Source: a virus
IMG/VR virus record: IMGVR_UViG_3300013233_000635
Span: 1-30,102 of that record
Direction: 5' to 3' (one strand)
Length of the DNA: 30,102 bases
In this document: positions 14,113-22,106 of the stretch, piece by piece
How positions within the stretch are numbered: position 1 is the first letter of the stretch
How the letters are laid out: each line of letters begins with the position of its first letter
Program-made: the position numbers and the translations under genes
Notes under the pieces: generated by a model
The model's database searches: none
Told to the model about the DNA's origin: nothing
What the model saw: the letters and a program-made list of their open reading frames with translations, nothing else

Positions 14113-15996
14113 TCAAGTGGTGATTGCGTCGGTCATGGAGGCAAAGGATTCAGCATGGCGAATTGCCACATCAACATCCTGTAAAGCCACAATGCGAACA
14201 GCACCAGAGGTAGATTTTGAATAAGGATCAACGGTCAGATCAAGAGCGCCCCACATGCCAATCAACATATCGTTGAAGTTACCAAACACGATCGAAGACA
14301 GATTGACACCAGAACCTTTGCTGCCATTGGATGGAACTGCATTGGTCATCGCGGCGACATAGCCATTGAGCGGAGAATCAGGTGATTTACGATCCCACAC
14401 CTTTTCACCGGAACCCGCATCAATCAGCGTTTTCTTCAGCTTGCCACGCGTTGTCGCATTAACCAGGTAAGCCATTTGACCAATCGCCGCATTGGCAACA
14501 GAAACCGCACTTTCCAAATCAATAATATGATTGTCTGTTGGTGCAGCACCGTTGGCGCCACCGGCAACAGAGCCAATACCCGTGGTGTTCAGAAGGCCCG
14601 TTGGATCATCACCACTGGCTGCGCCATTGATAGCCGCCTGTTCAATAGCCAGACCAAGAACCTGAGCCAAATCACCTTGGACAAGGTTTTCAACATCGAT
14701 GCTCGACTGCTTCAGTGTTTTGCGGCTGATGTCGGTAAAAGCACCGACCGTATGTGGTGTCATGGCAATCTGATCAAGGGTCTGATCAGATTCGGTTGGC
14801 GCACCTGACTCACCAAGCCAGTACGATGTTGCACCGCCTGTCTGACGTGGAATAGCCATATCACCAACAAGGCCGGCTAAGGTGCGAACGCCCAAACCAG
14901 ACAACACCATGGCATTGCGCAGCATGTCGATGAAGTCACCACCACGAAGATCTGTATCAACCAGATTATTGGCAGTGCCAGCACCCACCGTTAGTTCACG
15001 GGTAAGCACTTCGTTTGGAATAAGAATACCCTGAGCCGTACGGCCCTGAACCGTTTCAACAGCACGAGAACATTCAAATTCGAATGCAGCAGCATCCAAG
15101 GCTCGTTTATCATTCGGATGAGCCAGTGCGTTCATGGCGCGCAGGAATGAAAATTGACGGGCAGATTTCTTGTCTAGCCCAATCTCAGCGGACGGGGTCG
15201 GCTGGGTGGCTGCTTTTTCAAGCAAGGCTTCTTTCATTGCATCGACAGACTTGCCATCGCGAATGAACGATCTAGCCATTTCATTGCCGCCATATTTTTT
15301 ATACTGCTCGCCGGTTGCGAGCAAATCGCTAGTGCGCTGGCGTTCAACCGCCGCAGCGTCAATCTTGTTATCGTCTTTTTTGTCAGACATTTCAGCACCT
15401 CTCACTTCAATTTTTTTATTATTGGATTTTTCTTTTTTTTGTTTTGCAGGTTTGATTTCGATAAAATCAATTGTTGAATTGGCATCAGCAGCCGATTCGG
15501 ATGACCGACCAATACCAACAGACGTGTCGGCAGGCACAGAAACCATCGACACTTCAAACGGCTCCCAATCGGTCACACGGTATGTATCAACATCACCATC
15601 TGACTCTTCCCGGACATCTTTATGGATGATGTAACCGACAGACACATGGCTACGAATACCATCAACCACATCGTTGAATATCTCTTCAGCTCGCTGACTT
15701 CTCCCGAAGCGCACAACCGCACGGCCAACCTTGTCCGCACCGATCTCCACCGATTCAATAACACCAACATGATCACGGCTATCGTGATCCATGAGTAACG
15801 GGCCCCCATCTGACAGGCGACCCAAACGAATTGATTTGCTTTCGTGATCCAGAACTTCAATGCCCCAATAACGCTCATATGGCTCTTCACTGGAGAAGGC
15901 CAACGCGACAGTGCGCGCTTCTTCATCAATCGCCTTTTTCTCAATCTTGAGATGGCGGAACACCTTTGAGCCCGGCTTGATATGTTTATCTAACAT
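14113..15996 (-). CDS. Prohead protease-major capsid protein fusion (HK97-fold)
   Basis: 627 residues. Residues 1-165 are a herpes-type prohead protease: His71 (LLMDHD), Ser119 (SHVSVGY) and Glu148 (PFEVSMVSVPA) are the likely triad. A lysine-rich linker (182-200) leads to a scaffold-like helix (205-290) and an HK97-fold capsid domain to the end (RGGDFIDMLRNAMVLSGLGV, SYWLGESGAP, FGNFNDMLIGMWGALDLTVD). The protease would remove the scaffold part during maturation. The start has GAGGTGATAG upstream. An internal ATG at 15390 (residue 203) also has an AGAGGTG site seven bases away, so a separate 425-residue capsid form may be made, and an A8 tract lies in the linker. Fusions of this type occur in other prophages. 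Confidence 0.9.
   Translation of the reverse strand: MLDKHIKPGSKVFRHLKIEKKAIDEEARTVALAFSSEEPYERYWGIEVLDHESKSIRLGRLSDGGPLLMDHDSRDHVGVIESVEIGADKVGRAVVRFGRSQRAEEIFNDVVDGIRSHVSVGYIIHKDVREESDGDVDTYRVTDWEPFEVSMVSVPADTSVGIGRSSESAADANSTIDFIEIKPAKQKKEKSNNKKIEVRGAEMSDKKDDNKIDAAAVERQRTSDLLATGEQYKKYGGNEMARSFIRDGKSVDAMKEALLEKAATQPTPSAEIGLDKKSARQFSFLRAMNALAHPNDKRALDAAAFEFECSRAVETVQGRTAQGILIPNEVLTRELTVGAGTANNLVDTDLRGGDFIDMLRNAMVLSGLGVRTLAGLVGDMAIPRQTGGATSYWLGESGAPTESDQTLDQIAMTPHTVGAFTDISRKTLKQSSIDVENLVQGDLAQVLGLAIEQAAINGAASGDDPTGLLNTTGIGSVAGGANGAAPTDNHIIDLESAVSVANAAIGQMAYLVNATTRGKLKKTLIDAGSGEKVWDRKSPDSPLNGYVAAMTNAVPSNGSKGSGVNLSSIVFGNFNDMLIGMWGALDLTVDPYSKSTSGAVRIVALQDVDVAIRHAESFASMTDAITT
15390..15402 (-). 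promoter_or_regulatory. Internal ribosome binding site and start for separate capsid protein
   Basis: Within the fusion gene, GAGAGGTG stands seven bases before an in-frame ATG (15390-15388, residue 203), just past the protease domain. The downstream product starts MSDKKDDNKIDAAAVERQRT, a normal charged scaffold-type beginning, and would have 425 residues. This site suggests capsid subunits can be made without the protease. Confidence 0.6.
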
Positions 15997-16042
15997 CTAT
16001 CACCTCATGCACGTCTGATCACTGCGGCAATCATCAAAGCAA

Positions 16043-16073
16043 AAAGGGAAGCCGATAAGGCAAGCACTTCACT
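16043..16073. repeat. 31-bp intergenic direct repeat, copy A
   Basis: Differs from copy B at 18204-18234 by a single base. On the minus strand it begins at the stop codon of the portal gene (TGAAGTGCTTGCC...) and continues into the spacer before the protease-capsid gene. The rest of this spacer holds no gene. Confidence 0.85.
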
Positions 16074-17625
16074 CATCGGGCTTGCCTTGATTGGGAATAA
16101 GATCACCCTCATCCAAGCCTTTTTCTTTAAGCATCTCTTTAAATCGCTTGATCTCATCCAGCACATCTTCGATATCCACACCTTGGCTGGCAGCGATGCG
16201 CTGCGGGCTGGTTAGATTTTCATCCATGGCCATTTTTGCAGCTTTCAAATCTTTGAGAGGATCCACCCATGCCCAGCGGCGACCTTGCCAGCTGTGGGCC
16301 ATGAATTTGCTCATTTTAGCAGTCGGAAGAGCCGAGCCATTGGGCATGGTAATAGCACCAGACAACAGAGCCATTTCCAGCCAAGCTTCATAAAGTGGAA
16401 TGAGGATTGCCTCGATAAACCAATTCTGCAGCACCATCCATTCATCACGCTCTTCCATCACACCGGCTCGAATGCTGGAGAAGTTCACGCCCTCCAAATC
16501 ATTGGCAAAGCCGTGATAAGCCACACCGATGCCCGATGCGATACCGCGCAGGCATGATTTGAAAAACATATCGAATTGTTGATGCGGGTAATCAGGGTTG
16601 AATGCTGTGAATGTTGTACCTTCGGGCAGACCACGAAACACACCAGCTTCGGCTTCCATTTCAAGCCCATCAACATCATGACTGGCTTCGCCATTGTCTG
16701 ACATGCCATCAAGGCCGCCATCGCCGCCGGAAAAGAAACCCATCTGCTGCGCACCAATGCGCGAGGCAATAATGGCCGCTTCACGGTATGCACCAAGATC
16801 ATTCAGCCGCAGCATTGCGGCATGCATCCATGGCAATCCACGCGCTTGTTCCAATTCATCATCAGGCACAAAGGCATGAATAATATCGGCAGCAGGAACA
16901 CGCTCACGCTCACGGTTGCCACCAAGGCCACCATTGGGATGCGATTTGAATATCCAATAAGCTACAGGGCGACGATAAGCATCCATCTCAACACCCATCA
17001 CCACAGCATTACGCCCTGCGATGGGATCAAGATTCATCATGGTATCAAGTCGATCAATATCCAACACCTGAAATGCAAAATTAAACTCATTTTGAGATGC
17101 CGCACCACGCACCAGGCGAATAAGCACCTCGCCATCACGCGCAACGGCTGTGGCCAAAGCACGATCAGCATCGTTTTTGGAATAACGACCGGAAACTTCG
17201 CACACGCCTTTACGGCACCAGCGCTTATGCGCCGCCTCTATTGACTTATTGGCCAGCCGATCAGGTTTGTCGGGAGCATCAAGAGACTGCGCTTGCAGCA
17301 GAAACCCATTAGGGCCGACAAGATTGGAACGCACCATGCGACCAAACTTTTTAGCATATTCATTGTTGCGAAATAACGAGCGCGAGCGCCCGCGCAACAT
17401 ATTCAACTGGCCTCGAAGCTCACGATCAATACTGGCCGATGTGGCCAAAAATGAGGATGTTAAACGATTGACTTTGGCCGCTTCAAACGAGCGGCGCACC
17501 ACTTGCTTTTGTTGCTTGGCTTGTCGATCCCTATTCCAATCGTTCAGAATAACGGAGCCATATTCCCGGCCATGATTCACCTCGCCAACAATCACATCGG
17601 GTTGTATTGCCACGGCCCGACTCAT
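16069..17625 (-). CDS. Portal protein (lambda family)
   Basis: 518 residues; twelve copies form the DNA channel at one capsid vertex and dock the terminase. Family marks include the N-terminal RGRSRSLFRNNEYAKKFGRM, the loop VARDGEVLIRLVRG, and the core FNPDYPHQQFDMFFKSCLRG followed by ASGIGVAYHGFANDLEGVNF, typical of lambda-type portals (gpB-like). The C-terminus ends in a charged helix (EIKRFKEMLKEKGLDEGD). It overlaps the preceding joining gene as ATGA. No signal suggests a fused protease here; the protease is on the capsid gene instead. Confidence 0.93.
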   Translation of the reverse strand: MSRAVAIQPDVIVGEVNHGREYGSVILNDWNRDRQAKQQKQVVRRSFEAAKVNRLTSSFLATSASIDRELRGQLNMLRGRSRSLFRNNEYAKKFGRMVRSNLVGPNGFLLQAQSLDAPDKPDRLANKSIEAAHKRWCRKGVCEVSGRYSKNDADRALATAVARDGEVLIRLVRGAASQNEFNFAFQVLDIDRLDTMMNLDPIAGRNAVVMGVEMDAYRRPVAYWIFKSHPNGGLGGNRERERVPAADIIHAFVPDDELEQARGLPWMHAAMLRLNDLGAYREAAIIASRIGAQQMGFFSGGDGGLDGMSDNGEASHDVDGLEMEAEAGVFRGLPEGTTFTAFNPDYPHQQFDMFFKSCLRGIASGIGVAYHGFANDLEGVNFSSIRAGVMEERDEWMVLQNWFIEAILIPLYEAWLEMALLSGAITMPNGSALPTAKMSKFMAHSWQGRRWAWVDPLKDLKAAKMAMDENLTSPQRIAASQGVDIEDVLDEIKRFKEMLKEKGLDEGDLIPNQGKPDE

Positions 17626-18182
17626 GTGAAACGAACCCTGATTTTATTACGTGAAGGCAAGCCCTTTGAAACACGTTCGGCATTTTCTTCGGATCGAACC
17701 TCAAGCCGCAGCTTATCCCGAAACACCATAAGATCCGCCAATGGATGGAGTTTCATTGCCCGGCCAGCAATGCTGTATTCGGCGACTTCAGCCGATCTAT
17801 CACCCTTCAGCCAGGCATTCACCTTATCAAGTGCAGCACGCGCCACACTGCGGGCATCAAGGCCACCAGTGACTTCGTCAAATTCAGCAAGCACTTCTAT
17901 TTGGCCGCGACCGACGGTGAACTCCTGTGCGCCATCGGACACACGCGCCTGCCAGCTATAGCGGCCAGATGGATAGGCTTTTGTAGCGCCCGGGGCAACA
18001 TCAATCAGATGATCGACACCGTCAGCCGATGACGTAAATTCTATTTTACCCGCCGCATTGACTAGCGCATATGCAAGCACCCAGCCTTGATTGGCCGGGT
18101 AGTCAGAAAGAGACTTTTTCCACGTTGCAGTATCGCCTGCTGTGATTTGTTGCGGCTCTACAGCCGGTATCTTGTGCGCCAT
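17622..18182 (-). CDS. Head-joining protein with gpW-like C-terminus
   Basis: 186 residues between TerL and portal, where lambda has gpW. Residues 1-90 look like a small beta-sandwich (ITAGDTATWKKSLSDYPANQ, GWVLAYALVNAAGKIEF, SGRYSWQARVSDG), also known from Mu-like phages. Residues 105-186 are helical (DARSVARAALDKVNAWLKGD, EYSIAGRAMKLHPLADLMVF), the heptad-rich form of gpW-type head completion proteins. I infer a fusion or extended member that stabilises packaged heads. The start at 18182 follows a spacer carrying repeat copy B; the ribosome site is weak. Confidence 0.65.
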   Translation of the reverse strand: MAHKIPAVEPQQITAGDTATWKKSLSDYPANQGWVLAYALVNAAGKIEFTSSADGVDHLIDVAPGATKAYPSGRYSWQARVSDGAQEFTVGRGQIEVLAEFDEVTGGLDARSVARAALDKVNAWLKGDRSAEVAEYSIAGRAMKLHPLADLMVFRDKLRLEVRSEENAERVSKGLPSRNKIRVRFT

Positions 18183-18203
18183 GGCCGCTATGGTCGTGCA
18201 TGG

Positions 18204-18234
18204 AAAGGGAAGCCGTTAAGGCAAGCACTTCACT
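18204..18234. repeat. 31-bp intergenic direct repeat, copy B
   Basis: One base differs from copy A (16043-16073). As with copy A, the minus-strand copy starts at a stop codon, here that of the Mor-like gene, and extends into the untranslated spacer before the next gene. Confidence 0.85.
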
Positions 18235-18550
18235 TTTCCTCAAGAGATTCGTTTTTTTTCAATCCGCCCTGAATCTTAACAATCTGGCTGATGCGACGCG
18301 GCGACAAACGATAGCGCCTGGACAATAGAGCCCTGCGCTCACCGCGCTGATGGTCACGATAAATTGCATTGTCACGAACCAGTCTATTGGCACGATCAAA
18401 CTTTGTTTTGCCGACATAAGGCCGGTCACCGCCCCAATGACTGCGAATATCACTTTCAAGAAGATCAGCTTTTTCGCCACACAGGGTAGGCAGATGAGCC
18501 TTGAGCTTATTGATAAGCTCAGACACAAAATCCTCATTCACATCACACAT
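18230..18550 (-). CDS. Mor-like transcriptional regulator
   Basis: 106 residues. The central part IRSHWGGDRPYVGK, followed by RLVRDNAIYRDHQRGERRAL and SRRYRLSPRRISQIVK, follows the Mor activator pattern: a GG-x-R-x-Y-x-x-K strand, then helix-turn-helix with Leu-Ser-x-x-x-I. In phage Mu, Mor activates the middle promoter as a dimer. Here the gene sits between the large terminase and head genes within a continuous late operon, so it may tune late transcription or bind packaged DNA. The first 30 residues form an amphipathic helix suited to dimerisation. Start ATG 18550 is preceded by GGGTGA. Confidence 0.7.
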   Translation of the reverse strand: MCDVNEDFVSELINKLKAHLPTLCGEKADLLESDIRSHWGGDRPYVGKTKFDRANRLVRDNAIYRDHQRGERRALLSRRYRLSPRRISQIVKIQGGLKKNESLEEK

Positions 18551-18584
18551 AGATCATCACCCACATAGATCACCCCCGCATAAA

Positions 18585-20564
18585 TCACCATTTCGTTGCC
18601 CATGACTTGCGATTCCGCCGCCTCGTCCTGCGTGGCTTCTTGCTGGCGCTAGCTTTGAACTCATCAGTCGCCGCAGCAGCCTCAACTTCAGGCACCCGAT
18701 ACACACCATCATCGCCTTGCACCAGATCAGTCGGTTGCAGCATTTTCTCAAGCGCATCCCAGTCGGCCTTGGTTTTGGTGTGCAGTCTCAAGGACGGATG
18801 GCGGGCAGCCGCAAGGCCATAAACGAAGGTATCGATCGATTCATTGCGCACACCTGATTTCTTCACATAGCGATTCTTTTCAGGGTCAAATTTTTCAGCC
18901 AACAGCATCTTGAAATAATCTTCATCGAGGCCGGCACTAAAATGGATCATGCGATCATCTGATGATTTCTCTTCATCACCCACCAAATGCGCAATAATCA
19001 GATCCTTGGCTGTATCAGATCCGACCATCCATAGCGCGACACCACGCTTGTTGGTTTTGCCATTCCACTTCACATCTTGATGGCTGGGTCGCGGAGCTAA
19101 CACCGGCTTGCCGCCAATGCTCCAGCTTTTCATGGCCAGCAAGCGCGACACCACCTTGGATCGGCAGGCTGTATAGATGGCATCGGTACGATGGCCGCCG
19201 GTATCCCAGCCGACTGCCTGTATGCGCATCGCTTTGCCCCAAGCATTCAAGAATGTCTGATTCAGATAATCAAACAGCACGCCTTTTTTGTCGACAAAAT
19301 CAGGAATCACATTATTCGGATCACCCGGCAGCTCGACATAATCCAACACCCAGACACGACCACCGCGACCATGACCAAGCAGCTGCAATGGCAGGCGATC
19401 GTTTTGAGTGTCGAGCCCGACAGTCAATGCCAACACGCCCGGGGGAATGGTTTTCAATGCATAATCTTCACGGCGCTCCATCAATACGGATGGTTTTAGG
19501 CTGTGGCGATTGTCTTCATACGACTTGCCCAGTTCAGTGTTGAAAAACACCTTGAGCTTGAGCGGATTGCCTTGCGCGTTGACCCAGTTTTGAGCCATTA
19601 CCAGCCATGCGTTGCCAAGCCCAATGGGTGAGTACAAGCCGCTGATCTGATAGCCACGCACACCCTTGGGCGCATTCGGATTTTCAGCGATCCAGCGACC
19701 AGCCTTAAGCATGGCTGGCTTATAATGCTCTTCAATCTCACATCCGCAGTGCTGGCACACATACCAGGCATCTTTGACCACGCCATCAATCAGGCTGTAT
19801 TGCAGATTCTTCCAGCGCAGCACCTGCTCTTCATGGCAATGCGGGCAGGGCACATAATAACGCCGCTGATCTGATTGCTCATACTTATCATCAATCCGGC
19901 TGGCACCCTTTACCGTGGGCGTGGATACATTGACAATCTTGCGGCGCGGGAATGTTTTGGAACGATTATCCAGCAGATCAACCGGATCACCATCTTGCCC
20001 GACAGCATGTGGCCAGCCGTCGATATCGTCGCGATACTGTTTTTTGGCTTTTTTCTGACGGAAGTTGTTGGCGGAGTTTGCGCCCATCAACATGAGCAAG
20101 CCGGATGGAAAGCCTTTCAAATCCTTACGGTTGGCTGCATCACGGCTCTTGATTGACATTTTTTCGGCCACACAAGGTGTGTCGGTCAGCATTGGATCCA
20201 GATCTTGCTCAACCCACTCTTCCATCAGCTTGTCGGTAGGCACAGCGATCAGCATCGAAGCCGGATCGTGATCGATCGTATAGCCAACCCAATTCACACC
20301 GAGCGCTGTAGTGAATCCAAGCTGGGCTGCTTTGACAACATTCACTTCCCGCACATCAGAGTGCGCCGACAAACAATCCATCGGCTCCTTGAGATAGGGC
20401 GTGCGCGATGTGCGCCAGCGCCCCGGCTCACTTGATGATTTGCTGGATAGAATGCGTTTGTTATCCGACCACTGCGAAACCGTCAGCCGCTGGCGCGGAC
20501 GCAGGGCGTTGGATACCGCATGGATCAGCACCGAGCGCCCATCGGGCATGAGATTGTCAGCCAT
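18585..20564 (-). CDS. terL: Terminase large subunit (GpA family)
   Basis: 659 residues from ATG 20564, which has GGAGGGG nine bases upstream and overlaps the previous stop as TGATG (a GTG three bases earlier is possible). Numbered from that GTG: the ATPase has the divergent Walker A KAAQLGFT (79-86) and Walker B RDDID (179-183); a zinc ribbon is formed by Cys241/Cys244 and Cys271/Cys274; the nuclease domain starts at GLDTQNDRL with metal-binding Asp386 and includes AVGWDTGGH. This is the lambda gpA type, used by phages that package from cos sites. It cuts concatemers and pumps DNA through the portal. The C-terminus is basic. Confidence 0.95.
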   Translation of the reverse strand: MADNLMPDGRSVLIHAVSNALRPRQRLTVSQWSDNKRILSSKSSSEPGRWRTSRTPYLKEPMDCLSAHSDVREVNVVKAAQLGFTTALGVNWVGYTIDHDPASMLIAVPTDKLMEEWVEQDLDPMLTDTPCVAEKMSIKSRDAANRKDLKGFPSGLLMLMGANSANNFRQKKAKKQYRDDIDGWPHAVGQDGDPVDLLDNRSKTFPRRKIVNVSTPTVKGASRIDDKYEQSDQRRYYVPCPHCHEEQVLRWKNLQYSLIDGVVKDAWYVCQHCGCEIEEHYKPAMLKAGRWIAENPNAPKGVRGYQISGLYSPIGLGNAWLVMAQNWVNAQGNPLKLKVFFNTELGKSYEDNRHSLKPSVLMERREDYALKTIPPGVLALTVGLDTQNDRLPLQLLGHGRGGRVWVLDYVELPGDPNNVIPDFVDKKGVLFDYLNQTFLNAWGKAMRIQAVGWDTGGHRTDAIYTACRSKVVSRLLAMKSWSIGGKPVLAPRPSHQDVKWNGKTNKRGVALWMVGSDTAKDLIIAHLVGDEEKSSDDRMIHFSAGLDEDYFKMLLAEKFDPEKNRYVKKSGVRNESIDTFVYGLAAARHPSLRLHTKTKADWDALEKMLQPTDLVQGDDGVYRVPEVEAAAATDEFKASASKKPRRTRRRNRKSWATKW

Positions 20565-20785
20565 CACTTAACCCCTCCAGCACAGGCAACAACACCAGTG
20601 CGCTCTTTCATCTTGATCTTGATATCACCGGCAAAGGCACAGCTTGTGCAGCGATTGACGCACATCCATTGCGTGGTGAGTCCATCTTGCCCAATCACAT
20701 GCACACGAGGGCATTGGACAGAAGGCATATGCACCGGCCTGTAATCGGCAGTTCGAAATTGAATAGGCAACAGGCGTACGCTCAT
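20564..20785 (-). CDS. Small Cys-rich protein between terminase subunits
   Basis: 73 residues with Cys at 25, 42, 46, 49 and 68; the CVNRCTSC block suggests a metal site or disulfide. Not recognised as a family. It overlaps TerS by ATGA and TerL by TGATG, so all three are made in step, which suggests a packaging-related role such as a cos cleavage helper. The GGAGGGG that serves TerL lies in its last codons. Confidence 0.65.
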   Translation of the reverse strand: MSVRLLPIQFRTADYRPVHMPSVQCPRVHVIGQDGLTTQWMCVNRCTSCAFAGDIKIKMKERTGVVACAGGVK

Positions 20786-21342
20786 GGCCGCACCTCCACT
20801 GCTTTTTTAAGGCTGTCGGCCATGTCGGTTAGCACCTGTTCAAAAGCTTCCACCAAGATCGCATAGACGCGATCAGGATCGGATTCAGGAGCGAGTAGGG
20901 GAGTGAGTTGATCGGGCAGGTTCTCAAGCGCTGTGCGCACCTGTGTGCCGATATCCATGCCACCAAGCTTGACCTGATCCATTTCCACCAGATCGCCGAT
21001 TTGTTTTTCATAATCGGCTTGCTGAGCCAAAGCCTTGAAATGTTCATTTTTGGCGCGGGACTGCTGATATGAGAGCTGCGCTTTATCTTCGGCCGGGGAG
21101 ACTGGCACATCTTCCTTTTCGGTTTCGCGATTTTCCGCATGACGGGTGACCACATCATCACGGTTGGCATCTTTGCTGGCTGCAATTTTGGCCAGCGATG
21201 CCTCAACCAGCACCAGCCAACGCTTGCCTTTGGGCTCAGTCACCAGCCGATCATCAGCCTTGAGCTTGGTGATGTATGATTTGGACATGCCAATGCGCTT
21301 GGCAAATGCAGTGGGGGTTTCTTTGCTGATGTGCTCACCCAT
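20782..21342 (-). CDS. terS: Terminase small subunit (Nu1-like)
   Basis: 186 residues from ATG 21342. I reject the longer TTG form to 21402 because the first 20 residues are read out of frame from the preceding small gene and because its stop forms a TGATG overlap with 21342. Residues 6-40 are a helix-turn-helix (TPTAFAKRIGMSKSYITKLK), like gpNu1, which binds cos. A charged middle (60-110) and an oligomerisation helix (QSRAKNEHFKALAQQADYEK) follow, and then a C-terminal TerL-contact region. It recognises phage DNA and recruits TerL. Confidence 0.88.
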   Translation of the reverse strand: MGEHISKETPTAFAKRIGMSKSYITKLKADDRLVTEPKGKRWLVLVEASLAKIAASKDANRDDVVTRHAENRETEKEDVPVSPAEDKAQLSYQQSRAKNEHFKALAQQADYEKQIGDLVEMDQVKLGGMDIGTQVRTALENLPDQLTPLLAPESDPDRVYAILVEAFEQVLTDMADSLKKAVEVRP

Positions 21343-21482
21343 CAGAACGTCACCGAAAACGTCAAAAAAGCAGCACTGACCCAATACATCACCGAGCGCC
21401 AATCACCCGATGGCATATACACCACCGCACTAGCCAGGCTGATGACGATCATCACGGTGGGTAGGATCTGCACCCGGGTCAT
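21342..21482 (-). CDS. Very small membrane protein, upstream of TerS
   Basis: A 46-residue frame recovered from the gap. It starts MTRVQILPTVMIVISLASAV with one membrane helix (about residues 6-23), then a polar SGDWRSVMYW and a second hydrophobic stretch ending LTFSVTF. From memory this resembles a small phage membrane protein type with a GDWR-x-x-x-YW centre and a conserved TF end. Its stop overlaps TerS as TGATG. The upstream ribosome site is weak. Role unknown; two short helices would allow a holin- or pinholin-like function, but it is far from the lysis genes. Confidence 0.7.
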   Translation of the reverse strand: MTRVQILPTVMIVISLASAVVYMPSGDWRSVMYWVSAAFLTFSVTF

Positions 21483-21495
21483 AAAGACACACCAC

Positions 21496-21549
21496 AGTCA
21501 AAAGATTGCACCGCAGAGGACGCAGAGTTTCGCAGAGTAAAGTCAAAAG
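21496..21549 (+). repeat. ACAGAG-type dispersed repeat fragment, flanked by 9-bp direct repeats
   Basis: GCAGAG units at 21513, 21522 and 21532 with 9-10 base spacing resemble the host-genome repeats often mistranslated as TTEDTE. The 36-base core (21505-21540) is bracketed by identical AGTCAAAAG copies at 21496-21504 and 21541-21549. This interval lies between the 98-residue gene and the small membrane gene and holds no other gene. Confidence 0.6.
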
Positions 21550-21552
21550 CAA

Positions 21553-21849
21553 TCATGATGGCACAATCACGAAATCATCCATGCATTCCGTTGGCCTTAG
21601 TTTTATCAATCTCTCAATTCGCCGCTCTGCCTGACTTCTACTTTTGAAAATCATAGCACTTTCAATTCGGTGGGTGCGTGACTCATCGCTGTTTAAAAAA
21701 CCATACGGTGCAAGCCACATATCTACCCAAAAAACCCTGAGCTGCTCTTGCCTTCCCTCTGTGTCCCTCTGTGTACTCTGTGGTCCCCCAGGGGAGCCTC
21801 TCTTGCTTCGCAATTCACCTTCTGAATGCTTTTGGGCTTGATTATTCAT
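21553..21849 (-). CDS. Hypothetical protein with repeat-derived N-terminus
   Basis: 98 residues from ATG 21849, which overlaps the previous stop as ATGA. Residues about 18-34 (SPGGPQSTQRDTEGRQEQ) are the translation of an ACAGAG-type intergenic repeat that has entered the frame without breaking it. The remaining 60 residues (VFWVDMWLAPYGFLNSDESR, then RSQAERRIERLIKLRP) look like a normal small domain with an amphipathic helix. No function recognised. It may be a degraded or decorated early gene. Confidence 0.55.
   Translation of the reverse strand: MNNQAQKHSEGELRSKRGSPGGPQSTQRDTEGRQEQLRVFWVDMWLAPYGFLNSDESRTHRIESAMIFKSRSQAERRIERLIKLRPTECMDDFVIVPS
21751..21790 (-). repeat. ACAGAG-type dispersed repeat, inverted relative to 21496-21549
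   Basis: On the minus strand, CACAGAG units begin at about 9-10 base steps (plus-strand CTCTGTG at 21757, 21767 and 21776) followed by a GGGGGACC/CCCCAGGGG border. This is the opposite orientation to the copy at 21505-21540. It lies inside the 98-residue coding frame. Confidence 0.65.
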
Positions 21850-22106
21850 GCCGGCACCCACAACGCCACAGCATTATGCAGGCGCGGTTGATGGGCGGCT
21901 TGCAGGGCGCGTTGTTCATTTTGATGTTTGGTGACGCGGGCTTTTAAGCCTTGGGCTGTGGTGCGCGGGCAGCCAGTGACATCAATGGCCTGCTGAATAG
22001 TTGAGTCATCAAGATACATCGCAATCATTTGATCGACTGCGAGGGGATGATCAAACGACCATGAACCACGGCGATAGTTTTTGTGAAAACCGATTGCATT
22101 GCTCAT
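21846..22106 (-). CDS. Hypothetical DNA-binding-like early protein
   Basis: 86 residues. The central part VDQMIAMYLDDSTIQQAIDV, followed by TGCPRTTAQGLKARV, has the rhythm of a helix-turn-helix, ending in a basic helix. No family recognised. It overlaps both neighbours by four bases (ATGA). It lies at the junction of replication and packaging genes, where some phages code a late regulator; that role is only a guess. Confidence 0.55.
   Translation of the reverse strand: MSNAIGFHKNYRRGSWSFDHPLAVDQMIAMYLDDSTIQQAIDVTGCPRTTAQGLKARVTKHQNEQRALQAAHQPRLHNAVALWVPA

Noticed and set aside
21343-21402. 20-residue N-terminal extension of TerS
   Set aside because: It is an out-of-frame reading of the 46-residue gene; the TGATG overlap fixes the TerS start at 21342.
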